Below, piece after piece: positions 24,989-33,922 of a stretch of 64,000 nucleotides of DNA. Source of the DNA: VRUE01 sp963699225 (lineage in GTDB: Bacteria; Actinomycetota; Thermoleophilia; Solirubrobacterales; 70-9). A program made the translations under genes and the position numbers. The notes under the pieces were generated by a model. It ran no database searches. It was not told where the DNA came from and saw nothing but the letters and a program-made list of their open reading frames with translations. Location of the stretch: assembly GCA_963699225.1 (NCBI GenBank), contig OY969423.1:1054001-1118000 (forward strand). Direction: 5' to 3'. Position 1 is the first letter of the stretch; the number at the start of each line of letters is the position of its first letter.

Positions 24989-27169
24989 CTAGCCCTGCGC
25001 CGGAGCGGGCTCGGGCTCACGCGCCTGCGGCAACCACCGCAGGCCGCGGGGCAGGTACCAGTTGCGCTCGCCGAGGAGCTTCATTGCTGCGGGCAGGAGG
25101 ACGCCGCGGACGATGGTGGCGTCTAGGAGGACGGCGACTGCGAGGCCGACGCCCATCTCCTTCATGTCGATGATGCTGAGGGTGGCGAAGATCGAGAAGA
25201 CCGCCACCATCACTACTGCGGCGCTGGTTACCGTGCCCGCCGTGGCGGAGATGCCCTGGCGGACCGCCTCGTCCGTGCTCAGGCCTCGGTCGACTCCCTC
25301 GCGGACGCGGCTGAGGATCAGCACGTGGTAGTCCATCGAGAGGCCGAAGAGGATCACGAAGAGGAACAGCGGCAGCCAGGAGCTGATGCCTCCGTTGGAG
25401 TGGAAGCCGAGCAGCGACTCCCCCATGCCCCGCTGGAAGACGAGGACCAGGACGCCGTAGGCGGCTCCAACTGAGAGCAGGTTGAGCACGATCGCCTTGA
25501 TCGGGACGACGATCGAGCGGAACGTGACCAGCAGCAGGAGGAAGGCAAAGCCGAGGACGAAGCCAAAGACCAGGGGCAGGCTCTTGGCCAGCTGGTCGTT
25601 GAAGTCCTGGGACTGTGCTGCCGGGCCGGTGACGTCTACCTCGGCGCCTTCGACACCGGCGAACGCCGCCGGCACCATCTCGTTCCTCACCTGCTGCATC
25701 GCCCGCGTCGCCTCGGCATCGCTGCCGCTGCCGACCGTGGGGATGTCGATCGCAGCGACCTTGCCGTCGGCGCTCTCTTCGACGCTGAGCGGCCCGGCGA
25801 CGTACTTGCTCGCCGCGGCCTCGTGGCGCAGCTGATCGATCGCCCCGGCCACCGGGCCGGCGCTGACGTCATCGGCCTGGACCACCACGGTCGCGCTCGC
25901 CGCTTCGCCCGGGAAGGCAGCGGTGACGCGGTCATAGGTCTTTACCACGGGGATGCTGCGAGGCAGGTCATCGGCCCCGCTGACAACGGTGTGCATCGTC
26001 AGGGCGGGAACCGCCAGCGCGATCAGCACCCCGGCCGAGGCGACCAGCGAGAGCACCGGTCGGCGCATCACCCGCTCGACGATCGAGCCCCAGAAGGAGC
26101 CGCCGCCGCGCTTCCGCAACCGGCCCAGGAACGGAATCCGGCCGCGCTCAACCTTGTCGCCGAGCTTGGAGAGGACCGCCGGCAGCACCGTCAGTGAGGC
26201 GAACATCGCCACCGCGACGACGGTCATCGTCCCCACCGCGAACGAGGTGAAGGTCGGGTCGCCGCTGAGCAGCATCCCCGCCATCGCCGTGATCACGGTC
26301 AAGCCGGAGACCAGGACCGCGCGGCCCGAGGTCGCCGCCGCCGCGTCGAGCGCGGCTGAGGCGCTGCGCCCGGCCCGGCGCTCTTCGCGCTCGCGGCGCA
26401 GGTAGAACAGCGAGTAGTCGACGCCGACCGCGAGGCCGACCAGGACGACCACCGAGGAGACGTTGGGATCCATCGGCACCAGCTGGCTGGGCAGCGCCAG
26501 CAATCCCATCGTCGCGATCACCGCGGAGGCGGCGATCAGCAGCGGCACCAGGGCCGCGACCAGGGCACCGAAGGCGAGCAGCAGGATCAAGAGCGTGACC
26601 GGCAGCGAGGTCTTCTCGGCCTTGCTCAGGTCTTCTTCAAAGGCGGATTCGACCGCCTTGCTGGCACTGGCGTCGCCGAACTGTTCGACCCGCACGTCCG
26701 GATTGGCCTTCTGCACCGCGGCGGTTGCCGCGAGGCTGGCGTCAACCCGTTCCTGGGCCTGTTCGTCGTCGCCGGGGATCGTGAATTCGACCAGCGCCGA
26801 GTGGCCGTCCTGGGAGACCTGACCGCCGCCGTCTGCCGGCGAGCTGACCTCGCGCACCGAGCGAAGCCCTTCGAGCTTGCTGGTCGCTTCGTCGACCGCC
26901 GCCTTGAACGGCGGATCGCTTGCCGTCAGGCGCTCACTCTGGACCAGGACAACCTCGCTGCTGGGCGCCAGCTTCGATTTTTCGATCGCCACCTCGGCCC
27001 GTCCCGCCTCTCCGGAGACGGCTTCGGCGTCGGTCAGCTGCTTGGTGCCGACGGCGCCGCCAACGAAGAGCGCCGCGACCACGAAGGCCAGCCATCCGAA
27101 GATGGCCAGCTTGCGGTGGGTGGCGCTCCAGCGGGCGGCGCGGGCTGCGATGTTCTTTTTCGGCTGCAT
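24989..27169 (-). CDS. MMPL-family (RND-type) transporter
   Basis: 726 aa with the duplicated RND layout: one N-terminal helix, a periplasmic-type loop domain, a five- to six-helix bundle (VVLVGLAVGVDYSLFYLRREREE carries the GxxxDYxxF motif), a second loop domain and a second bundle (FVILFGLSMDYHVLILSRVREG with the matching GLSMDYHV). The two Asp-Tyr pairs are the expected proton-relay residues. Start at ATG 27169 after GAGGAACCC, rather than upstream starts that would precede the N-terminal helix with an atypical arm. MMPL proteins export lipids or drugs; the cargo is unknown. Monocistronic with its own terminator. Confidence 0.92.
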   Translation of the reverse strand: MQPKKNIAARAARWSATHRKLAIFGWLAFVVAALFVGGAVGTKQLTDAEAVSGEAGRAEVAIEKSKLAPSSEVVLVQSERLTASDPPFKAAVDEATSKLEGLRSVREVSSPADGGGQVSQDGHSALVEFTIPGDDEQAQERVDASLAATAAVQKANPDVRVEQFGDASASKAVESAFEEDLSKAEKTSLPVTLLILLLAFGALVAALVPLLIAASAVIATMGLLALPSQLVPMDPNVSSVVVLVGLAVGVDYSLFYLRREREERRAGRSASAALDAAAATSGRAVLVSGLTVITAMAGMLLSGDPTFTSFAVGTMTVVAVAMFASLTVLPAVLSKLGDKVERGRIPFLGRLRKRGGGSFWGSIVERVMRRPVLSLVASAGVLIALAVPALTMHTVVSGADDLPRSIPVVKTYDRVTAAFPGEAASATVVVQADDVSAGPVAGAIDQLRHEAAASKYVAGPLSVEESADGKVAAIDIPTVGSGSDAEATRAMQQVRNEMVPAAFAGVEGAEVDVTGPAAQSQDFNDQLAKSLPLVFGFVLGFAFLLLLVTFRSIVVPIKAIVLNLLSVGAAYGVLVLVFQRGMGESLLGFHSNGGISSWLPLFLFVILFGLSMDYHVLILSRVREGVDRGLSTDEAVRQGISATAGTVTSAAVVMVAVFSIFATLSIIDMKEMGVGLAVAVLLDATIVRGVLLPAAMKLLGERNWYLPRGLRWLPQAREPEPAPAQG

Positions 27170-27327
27170 TGGGTTCCTCTCGGTCGGTTGGATGAGACCG
27201 GCCCAGACTCCCAACGCAGGGGCCGTCCTCCAATGCGGCTGACAGGCGTCTAGCGGTGCGGTTTGCGCACCGCGATGGTGTGGATAGCCGTACCCACGCA
27301 AGCTGCTTGGTCAAGGACAATTGCCCT

Positions 27328-27684
27328 GTGTCCACGTCCGTCCTGATAGTCGATGACCACCCCAGCTTCCGCGCCGGGGCACGGCGGATGCTCGAGGCCA
27401 ACGGTTACTCGGTGATCGGCGAGGCCGCCGATGGCGAGGCGGCGCTAGAGGCGGTCCGTGAGCTCAACCCGGACCTCGTCCTGCTCGATGTGCAGCTGCC
27501 CGGCATCGACGGCTTCGAGGTCGCCGCCCGACTGCGGGACAGCGGCGCCGCCGCCCCGACGATCGTCCTCACCTCGAGTCGCGACCGCGCCGACTTCGGC
27601 GACGCCCTCGCCGAGAGCCCCGCCCGCGGCTTCATCGCCAAGGGCGAGCTGAGCGGGGCGACCCTGGCGGAGCTAACCGGATGA
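27328..27684 (+). CDS. Single-domain response regulator (receiver only)
   Basis: 118 aa, only a CheY-like receiver: acidic pair D9/D10 (VLIVDDHPSF), phospho-acceptor D54 in LVLLDVQLPG, Thr/Ser switch in IVLTSS, Lys in GFIAKGEL. No output domain. GTG 27328 is preferred because residues just before it match no receiver. Its stop overlaps the kinase start (ATGA at 27681-27684), so the pair is translationally coupled. It may be a phosphate sink or a diverter for the kinase that also serves the LuxR regulator downstream. Confidence 0.9.
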   Translation: MSTSVLIVDDHPSFRAGARRMLEANGYSVIGEAADGEAALEAVRELNPDLVLLDVQLPGIDGFEVAARLRDSGAAAPTIVLTSSRDRADFGDALAESPARGFIAKGELSGATLAELTG

Positions 27685-29156
27685 CGAGCCTGCGCCGGGC
27701 GCTGCTCGCCCTCGCCGCGCTTGCCTTCCTGGCCGGCATCGGCGCTGCGGCGCTGATCCTGACCAGTGACCACGAGAGTTCGCGCGGGCTGGCGACGGCG
27801 CTGATCCTCTCCGCCGCATGGAGCTTCATCGGCACCGGCCTCTACGCCTGGGACCGCCGCCCCGCCAACAACATCGGGCCGCTGATGACCGCGGTCGGGT
27901 TCGCCTGGTTCTTCGTCGCCCTGACCTTCTCAGGGAGTGCGGTGATCTACGCGATAGGGGTCTGCGGCAACACCCTCCCCTACGCGATCCTGATCCACCT
28001 GCTGCTCTGCTTCCCCGGTGGCAAGCTGGAAGGGCGGCTGAGCAAGAGCGTCGTCGCCCTCACCTACTTCGACACGATCGTCCTGCAGGCCGCCCGCTTC
28101 CTCTTCACGGTGCCGGCCAAGGACGGCTGCCCGGACTGTCCCGAAAACCCCGTGCTGATCGCTGGGCACGAAAACGTCAGCAATGCCCTCAACGCGGTTC
28201 AGGTCGGGCTGGCGATCGTCCTGATCGCGGTCGCGGTGGCGATCCTCTTCCGCCGCTGGCGGCGCAGCGACGCCGACCGCCGCCACGCCCTCTCCCCCGT
28301 CATCTTCACCGGCGGCTTCGCCTTCCTGATCCTGCTGGTGCAGCTGGCGATCCAGCCCGGCGTCTCGGAGGCGGTCGAACGGGTCGCCTACATCGCCGCG
28401 GTCGTCGTCTTCGCCTGCCTGCCCTTCGCCTTCCTGCTCGGCCTGCTGCGCTCGCGGATCGGCCGGGCCGAGCAGATCACCACCGCCCTCAGCGCCGAGA
28501 ACGAACAGCTCAACGCCGAGCTGCAGGCCAAGGTCGAGGAGCTGCGCGCATCCCGCGCCCGCATCGTCGAGGCCGGCTACGCCGAGCGGCGCCGGGTCGA
28601 GCGCAACCTCCACGACGGGGCCCAGCAGCGGCTGATGGCGCTGACGATGAACCTGCGCCTCGCCCGCGACAAGCTGGATGACGACCCGGCGGCGACCGGT
28701 GAGCTGCTCGACGAGGCGATGGCCGAGCTGGCGGCGGCGACTGCTGAGCTGCGCGAGCTCGCCCGCGGTATTCACCCCGTCCTGCTCAGCGAACGCGGCC
28801 TGCGGGCGGCGCTCGGTGGCCTGGCCGAACGCTCGCCGGTGCCGGTCGAGCTGATCGCCACGCCCGCCGATCGGCTACCGGCGCCGATCGAGATGGCGGC
28901 CTACTTCGTCGTCGCCGAGGCGCTGACCAACGTTGCCCGCTACGCCGAGGCCGAGGTGGCGACGGTGCGGGTCGAGCGCCGCAACGGCGCGGTCGAGGTC
29001 GAGATCCGCGATGACGGGATCGGCGGCGCCGAGATCGATGCCGGGACCGGGCTGCGCGGACTCGAAGACCGGGTCGGTGCGCTCGAAGGTCAGTTCAGCG
29101 TGCACAGCCGCGCCGGCGAGGGCACGACCGTGGAGGCGAGCATCCCGTGCGCGTAG
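27681..29156 (+). CDS. Sensor histidine kinase (NarX/DesK type)
   Basis: 491 aa. N-terminal 260 residues hold about seven to eight membrane helices (from LLALAALAFLAGIGAAALIL to VAYIAAVVVFACLPFAFLLGLL) with a short Cys-rich external loop (DGCPDCPEN). A coiled-coil stretch follows, then a HisKA_3 dimerisation domain with H311 in RRRVERNLHDGAQQRL, and an HATPase domain with VVAEALTNVARYA (N box), DDGIGG and GTGLRGLEDRV. The stop overlaps the LuxR regulator start by 10 nt. Full three-gene operon: receiver, kinase, LuxR regulator. Confidence 0.93.
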   Translation: MTSLRRALLALAALAFLAGIGAAALILTSDHESSRGLATALILSAAWSFIGTGLYAWDRRPANNIGPLMTAVGFAWFFVALTFSGSAVIYAIGVCGNTLPYAILIHLLLCFPGGKLEGRLSKSVVALTYFDTIVLQAARFLFTVPAKDGCPDCPENPVLIAGHENVSNALNAVQVGLAIVLIAVAVAILFRRWRRSDADRRHALSPVIFTGGFAFLILLVQLAIQPGVSEAVERVAYIAAVVVFACLPFAFLLGLLRSRIGRAEQITTALSAENEQLNAELQAKVEELRASRARIVEAGYAERRRVERNLHDGAQQRLMALTMNLRLARDKLDDDPAATGELLDEAMAELAAATAELRELARGIHPVLLSERGLRAALGGLAERSPVPVELIATPADRLPAPIEMAAYFVVAEALTNVARYAEAEVATVRVERRNGAVEVEIRDDGIGGAEIDAGTGLRGLEDRVGALEGQFSVHSRAGEGTTVEASIPCA

Positions 29157-29803
29157 TCGTCGCCGATGACTCGACCCTGCTGCGCGAGGGCGTGGTGCGC
29201 CTGCTCGAGGAGGCCGAGATCGAGGTGGTCGGCCAGGCCGCCGACGCCGAGGAGCTGATGCGCAAGGTGCGCGCCCACAAGCCCGACGTGGCGATCGTCG
29301 ACGTGCGGATGCCGCCGACACACACCGACGAGGGTTTGCGCGCGGCGCGCGAGATCCGCGCCGAGCTGCCCGAGGTCGCGGTCCTCGTCCTCTCCCAGTA
29401 CGTCGAGGTCGCCTACGCGCGCGAGTTGCTGGCCGACAGCGCCGAGGGCATCGGCTACCTGCTCAAGGACCGCATGGCCGATGTCGCGACGCTGACCGAC
29501 GCGGTCCATCGGGTCGGCGGCGGCGGCTCGGTGCTCGACCCCGAAGTGGTCTCCCAGATGCTCGGCCGCCAGCGTCGCGACGACCCCTTGGCCGCCCTCA
29601 CCCCGCGCGAGCGCGAGGTCCTCGGCCTAATGGCCGAGGGTCGCTCCAACGCCGCGATCGCCGCCGAGCTGGTGGTCACCGACCGCGCCGTCGAGAAGCA
29701 CGTAACCGCGATCTTCTCCAAGCTCGAGCTGACCAGCAGCAGTGAGGACCACCGGCGGGTGCTGGCGGTGCTGCGCTTTCTCGACGGTCCGAGCGAGAGC
29801 TGA
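29147..29803 (+). CDS. NarL/LuxR-family response regulator
   Basis: 218 aa: receiver with D7/D8, phospho-acceptor D52 (VAIVDVRMPP), Ser in VLVLSQYVE and Lys in YLLKDR; a linker; then a LuxR helix-turn-helix LTPREREVLGLMAEGRSNAAIAAELVVTDRAVEKHVTAIFSKL. It is the DNA-binding output of the operon and partner of the kinase just upstream, with which it overlaps. GTG start at 29147. A palindrome at 29810-29827 separates it from the convergent kup gene. Confidence 0.94.
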   Translation: MRVVVADDSTLLREGVVRLLEEAEIEVVGQAADAEELMRKVRAHKPDVAIVDVRMPPTHTDEGLRAAREIRAELPEVAVLVLSQYVEVAYARELLADSAEGIGYLLKDRMADVATLTDAVHRVGGGGSVLDPEVVSQMLGRQRRDDPLAALTPREREVLGLMAEGRSNAAIAAELVVTDRAVEKHVTAIFSKLELTSSSEDHRRVLAVLRFLDGPSES

Positions 29804-29809
29804 CCCCCC

Positions 29810-29827
29810 GCTCCTTGCGCAAGGAGC
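29810..29827. terminator. Palindrome between convergent genes
   Basis: GCTCCTT-GCGC-AAGGAGC, a perfect 18-nt palindrome in the 27-nt gap between the LuxR regulator and kup stops. There is no T run, so a termination role is suggested by position only. Confidence 0.45.
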
Positions 29828-29830
29828 AAC

Positions 29831-31762
29831 TCAAACCTCGATCAGCGAGCCCATGATCACCGTGCGGTCGCGCGGCAGGCCGAAGTATTCGGCGGCGTCG
29901 GTGGCGATCTGCGAGGTGGCGACGAAGAGGCGCTTGCGCCAGCGGGTCATGCCCGGAGCATCGCCGGTGCGGAGCTCGATCGTGGAGAGGAAGTAGGAAG
30001 CTTCCTCGACCTCGAGCGGGCACTCCAGCCCGGCCTTGACCGCGAGGCGGAGAACGCCGGGCACGTTGGGCTCGTCCATGTAGCCGAAGCGGGCGCAGAT
30101 GTGGGCGATCCCGTCGTCGGCGAAGCCGAGCTCATCGATCTCGAGCCGCTCGGCGCGGTCGACGTGCGGCACCGGCAGAGTCTCGATCGAGAGGATCACC
30201 ACGTGGCTGTGGAGGATCTGGTTGTGCTCGACGTTGGCGCGCATCGCCAGCGGGGTTGTCGTCATGTTGCGGTTGAGGAAGACGGCGGTACCGGGAACGC
30301 GACGCAGCGGCGGGCGCCGCTCGTGCAGCTCGGCGACGAACTCGCGCAGCGAGCCCTCGAGTCGTTCGCGGCGCGCCGTGATCAGCTCGCGGCCGCGCTG
30401 CCAGGTGGTGAGAACCGTGAACACGGCGACGCCGATCAGCAACGGCAGCCAGGCGCCGTGGGTGATCTTGGTCGCGTTGGCGGCGAGGAAGAGCAGGTCG
30501 ACGACAAGGAAGCCGCCGGCGCCGAGCGCCACCAGCCAGAGCGGCTTCCGCCACTGGTGTCGGACGATGTAGAAGAAGAGCAGGGTCGTGATCGTGATCG
30601 TGCCGGTCACCGCCATGCCGAAAGCAAAGGCGAGCGCCGCCGAGGTCTCGAAAGCGAAGACGAGGATCAGCACCGAGACCATCAGCACCCAGTTGATCCA
30701 GGCAACGTAGATCTGGCCCGCCGTGTCCTCGGAGGTGTGGGCGATCCGCAGGCGCGGCAGGTAGCCGAGCTGAACCGCCTGGTGGGCGACCGAGAAGGCG
30801 CCGGTGATCACCGCCTGCGAGGCGATCACGGTCGCCGCGGTCGCCAGGAGGACCATCGGGATCCGCAGCGGATCGGGGACCAGAAGGAAGAAGGGGCTAG
30901 CGATGTTCGTCGCCGGGTTGTCAAGTATCAGCGCACCCTGACCCATGTAGTTGAGGATCAGGGCGGGGAAGACGAGGGCCAGCCAGGCGCGCGTGATCGG
31001 CGCTCGGCCGAAATGGCCCATGTCGGCATAGAGCGCCTCGGCCCCCGTAATCGCGAGGACCACGGCCGCCAGCGAGAAGAAGGCCATCGAGAAGTGGCCG
31101 GTGAGGAAGCCCAGCGCGTAGCTCGGCGAAAGCGCCTTGAGGATTTCCGGATGGAGGGCGATGCCGGCAATGCCGCAGGCGCCGATCGCGGTGAACCAGA
31201 CGACCATCACCGGGCCGAACATGCGGCCGACCGTGGCCGTGCCAAGGCGCTGGGTCGCGAAGAGAACGACGATGATCGCTGCGGTGATCGGCACGATCAG
31301 GTGCTCCAGCGAGGGCTCGACGACCTTCAGGCCTTCGACCGAGGAGAGGACCGAGATCGCCGGCGTGATCATGCTGTCGCCGAAGAAGAGCGAGGCGCCG
31401 AAGATGCCCAGTGCCGCCAGGGTGAGTTTGGTCCGCCGGCCGCCGCTCACCCCCATGCGCCGGATCAGCGTGATCAGCGCCATGATGCCGCCCTCGCCCT
31501 CGTTGTCGGCGCGCATCACCAGCAGGACGTACTTCAGCGTGACGATGATCGTCACCGACCAGAAGATCAGCGAGATGATCCCGAAGACGCTCTCGCTCGT
31601 CGCCGTGACCGGGTGGGGATCGCTGGGGTTGAAGACCGTCTGGACCGTGTAGAGCGGGCTGGTGCCGATGTCGCCGAAGACGACGCCGAGCGCACCGAGG
31701 AAGAGCGCCGCCTGGGCGGGAGTGCGCGTCTTCGCGCCGCGGTTGTCTGCATCTCGGCTCAG
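29831..31762 (-). CDS. kup: Kup-type potassium uptake protein, start region irregular
   Basis: KUP/HAK/KT K+ symporter. The coding sequence clearly includes GALGVVFGDIGTSPLYTV, the family's N-terminal signature, so it extends well beyond the first in-frame ATG/GTG/TTG codon (GTG 31555). Between that signature and the in-frame stop at 31778-31780 there is no normal start codon; only CTG 31760-31762 is available. An ordinary GTG-GCC-GCC start lies upstream in another frame, so a one-base indel or sequence error is possible. From CTG the protein has 643 aa, normal for the family. About 12 helices plus a soluble C-terminal domain; GDSMITPAISVLS and GAEALYADMGHFG are typical motifs. Confidence 0.88.
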   Translation of the reverse strand: MSRDADNRGAKTRTPAQAALFLGALGVVFGDIGTSPLYTVQTVFNPSDPHPVTATSESVFGIISLIFWSVTIIVTLKYVLLVMRADNEGEGGIMALITLIRRMGVSGGRRTKLTLAALGIFGASLFFGDSMITPAISVLSSVEGLKVVEPSLEHLIVPITAAIIVVLFATQRLGTATVGRMFGPVMVVWFTAIGACGIAGIALHPEILKALSPSYALGFLTGHFSMAFFSLAAVVLAITGAEALYADMGHFGRAPITRAWLALVFPALILNYMGQGALILDNPATNIASPFFLLVPDPLRIPMVLLATAATVIASQAVITGAFSVAHQAVQLGYLPRLRIAHTSEDTAGQIYVAWINWVLMVSVLILVFAFETSAALAFAFGMAVTGTITITTLLFFYIVRHQWRKPLWLVALGAGGFLVVDLLFLAANATKITHGAWLPLLIGVAVFTVLTTWQRGRELITARRERLEGSLREFVAELHERRPPLRRVPGTAVFLNRNMTTTPLAMRANVEHNQILHSHVVILSIETLPVPHVDRAERLEIDELGFADDGIAHICARFGYMDEPNVPGVLRLAVKAGLECPLEVEEASYFLSTIELRTGDAPGMTRWRKRLFVATSQIATDAAEYFGLPRDRTVIMGSLIEV

Positions 31763-31841
31763 GCGGCCACGAGTCTCTCAGGCGACCCCGCTGTCCGGCA
31801 GGGAGATCAGCCGGTGGCCTGATACTCGGGTGTTGAGGAAC

Positions 31842-32468
31842 TTAGCCCGCGAGCAACTTGGCAGCCCGCTCGACCGCCTTACCGGCGATCTGCTCGAGGT
31901 CGCCGGTCGACGGTTGTGGAACTGCGCCCCAGTACTGATCGTGGAAGACGAGGTCGGCCTGTTTGGCGGCCTCTTTGGCCAATTCCTCAGGCGATGCATT
32001 GACCTCAGGGGCACTCGCCGTCGCCTGCGCTTTCTCCGCGATCGCGTCTTTGAGCTCTTTCTCCTTCTCCGGGGGGAGTTCTCCGATCTTCAGCGCCGCC
32101 CCGCCAGGCAGGGTGATTTCCCGGATCCGGCCGAAGAAGGCACCGGTTAGGAGGAACACCGAGCCGAGGACCATGCCCGTGATCAGCACCGAGTCCGAGT
32201 ATTCCACCGTGGTCGTCTTCTTTTCCGCCGCCGAGCCCGTTGCCGCTGTGACTTCGGTCGTTTCCTTCGAGATAAGCGACCAGTCCTGTGCGTGCGTCAT
32301 GAACGCCACGAGCAGAAGGGTGATCATCGCCACGCCCGCCAGGATGAGCAGGCCAGCGAGCGCTCTCTCAGTCGAGGTCAGTTTCGCCGGCTGTGTCGTT
32401 TTCGTCGGCGCGGCGGCAACCGGCGCGGCGGCGTGATTGGCGAGCGGCACAAGCGGCACGTCCGCCAC
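31842..32468 (-). CDS. Two-helix membrane protein of unknown function
   Basis: 208 aa: short Ala/Pro/Thr-rich head, first helix LAGLLILAGVAMITLLLVAF, a Thr-rich external stretch, second helix SVLITGMVLGSVFLLTGAFF, then an acidic/Ala helical cytoplasmic tail with Glu/Lys-rich GELPPEKEKELKDA. No known domain. The promoter-like TTGACA and TATAAG (minus strand) lie so close to GTG 32468 that translation may start at the second GTG three codons later on a leaderless mRNA. Sits 79 nt upstream of kup's earliest start on the same strand, so it could be co-transcribed with it. Confidence 0.65.
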   Translation of the reverse strand: MADVPLVPLANHAAAPVAAAPTKTTQPAKLTSTERALAGLLILAGVAMITLLLVAFMTHAQDWSLISKETTEVTAATGSAAEKKTTTVEYSDSVLITGMVLGSVFLLTGAFFGRIREITLPGGAALKIGELPPEKEKELKDAIAEKAQATASAPEVNASPEELAKEAAKQADLVFHDQYWGAVPQPSTGDLEQIAGKAVERAAKLLAG

Positions 32469-32500
32469 CTTATATCGGACTAGAAGTTTGTCAATTAATA
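32469..32500 (-). promoter_or_regulatory. Sigma-70-type promoter candidate
   Basis: On the minus strand: TTGACA, 14 nt, TATAAG, directly before the GTG of the two-helix membrane protein, in an unusually AT-rich patch. The -35 is a perfect consensus, but the spacer is shorter than the usual 16-18 nt, so the exact -10 may be shifted. Confidence 0.5.
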
Positions 32501-32516
32501 CGACTATTGCGCGCCA

Positions 32517-33920
32517 TTAGGCGGGCAGCTCGGCAACTTCGATCTTGCCCGCGTCGGCCGCCGCCTTCAGCGCTTCGTAATCGCGCTCGTTCTGGTCGGC
32601 GTAGGTCTCGGCGAAGGCGGCGATCGCCTTGTCGAAGGTGTCGCTCTTGCCGAGGTAGGAGGCGATCGCGATGCGGTCGCCGCTGCGGGCGTGGGCGTGG
32701 GCCAGGGTCGTGCCGCAGATCTCGGCGTAGGTGGTGAGGGCGCCGGCGGTCATGTTCTCGACCTTGGCCGAGCCCTTCTGATCCCAGAGCTGGCGCACGT
32801 AGAAGTCGCGCTGCTTGCCGTCGATGCCCGTCGCTTTGACCCAGCCGAGCAGGATGTCGCTGGCCGCCTGGGTCAGGCGCTGGCCCTGGACGACGCGCTC
32901 GCCCTGGTTGTCGAAGGCGCTCGCCTCCGCGTAGGGCTCGAGCACGGAGCGCTGGGCTTCCTTGGCCTGGAGGAAAAGTGGATCGCCGCTGTCGCGCCCC
33001 AGCATCAGCACGACGAAGGCGCGGGTGCCGACGCTGCCGACGCCGACCACCTTGAGTGCCGCGTCGACGAAGCGGTAGCCGTCGAGCAGGACGCGGCGGT
33101 CCTCGGGGAGCGTGTCGCGGTAGTCGGCGATGATCTTCAGCACGGCCGCTTTGACGTCGGCGTCCTCGTCGACCAGCTCGTCGATCGGCACGATCAGCGG
33201 CGGTTCGCTGACGAGGCGCAGCTCGCCGTCGACTTCGCGGGTCAGCTTCGAGAGCGCCCGCATCCGGTCCTTGGCGCGGGTCTTCTCGAGGTTGCGACGG
33301 AAGGTGGCAGCTTCCTTCTCGCCGGCGGCCGATTCCCAGCCCCTGGCGATCGCTTCCACGTCGATCTTCGTGTACCAGACCTCGAGGTTGCCGAGCTCGG
33401 CCATCCGCCGCATCGCCGCCCGGTACTGGGCCGACATCGCGGCGACGATCGCCAGCCGCTCGCGCCGCTTGAAGCCGCGCTCGCGCCCGGCGACGGAGAA
33501 GCTCGCGGCGAGCCGCATCACGTCCCACTCCCACGGCCCCGGCAGGGTCTCGTCGAAGTCGTTGACGTCGAAGACGAGCTCACGGTCGGGCGAGGCGTAG
33601 GCGCCGAAGTTGGAGAGGTGGGCGTCGCCGCAGAGCTGCACGTCGAAGCCGCTGCGCGGGGTCGCCGCGAGGTCCGCGGCCATCACCGCCGCAGCGCCGC
33701 GGTAGAAGGTGAAGGGAGAGACCAGCATGCGCGCGTAGCGCAGCGGCACGAGCTGGCCAACCCGCGAGGTTGCCTGGCCGTCGAGCAGCTCGACCGGGTC
33801 CGCCCGGTCGGCCGCCGGCTGCCAATCGCCGTGGCTCGAGCGCGGCGCCTTGTCGCGGGCGGCCTTGCCGACCGCAGCACGCTCCTCGGAGGTGAGATGG
33901 CCGTGCTTGGGGTCGAGCAT
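32517..33920 (-). CDS. DUF2252 protein
   Basis: 467 aa, full-length DUF2252: MVSPFTFYRG-like segment (LVSPFTFYRGAAAVMAADL), CGDAHLSNFGAYASPDRELVFDVNDFDETLPGPWEWD, then RLAASFSVAGRERG and a long helical C-terminal half. The GDAHLSNFG and DVNDFD motifs resemble kinase-like (aminoglycoside phosphotransferase-type) catalytic HxDxxxxN and DxD motifs, so a phosphotransferase fold is likely; no substrate is known. ATG 33920 lies 2 nt after the MFS exporter stop, so the two are one operon. Confidence 0.9.
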   Translation of the reverse strand: MLDPKHGHLTSEERAAVGKAARDKAPRSSHGDWQPAADRADPVELLDGQATSRVGQLVPLRYARMLVSPFTFYRGAAAVMAADLAATPRSGFDVQLCGDAHLSNFGAYASPDRELVFDVNDFDETLPGPWEWDVMRLAASFSVAGRERGFKRRERLAIVAAMSAQYRAAMRRMAELGNLEVWYTKIDVEAIARGWESAAGEKEAATFRRNLEKTRAKDRMRALSKLTREVDGELRLVSEPPLIVPIDELVDEDADVKAAVLKIIADYRDTLPEDRRVLLDGYRFVDAALKVVGVGSVGTRAFVVLMLGRDSGDPLFLQAKEAQRSVLEPYAEASAFDNQGERVVQGQRLTQAASDILLGWVKATGIDGKQRDFYVRQLWDQKGSAKVENMTAGALTTYAEICGTTLAHAHARSGDRIAIASYLGKSDTFDKAIAAFAETYADQNERDYEALKAAADAGKIEVAELPA

Positions 33921-33922
33921 GA

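Noticed and set aside
30101..31822. 573-aa open frame antisense to kup
   Set aside because: Extremely Asp/Arg/Glu/His-rich product from the complementary strand of a clear Kup gene; typical spurious frame in GC-rich DNA.
31763..31841. c-di-AMP riboswitch before kup
   Set aside because: Kup is a typical target, but the ydaO blocks seen at 15082-15230 (GGGGGACCC, GGGGCGAATC, CCCGTCAGCTAACC) are not present here.
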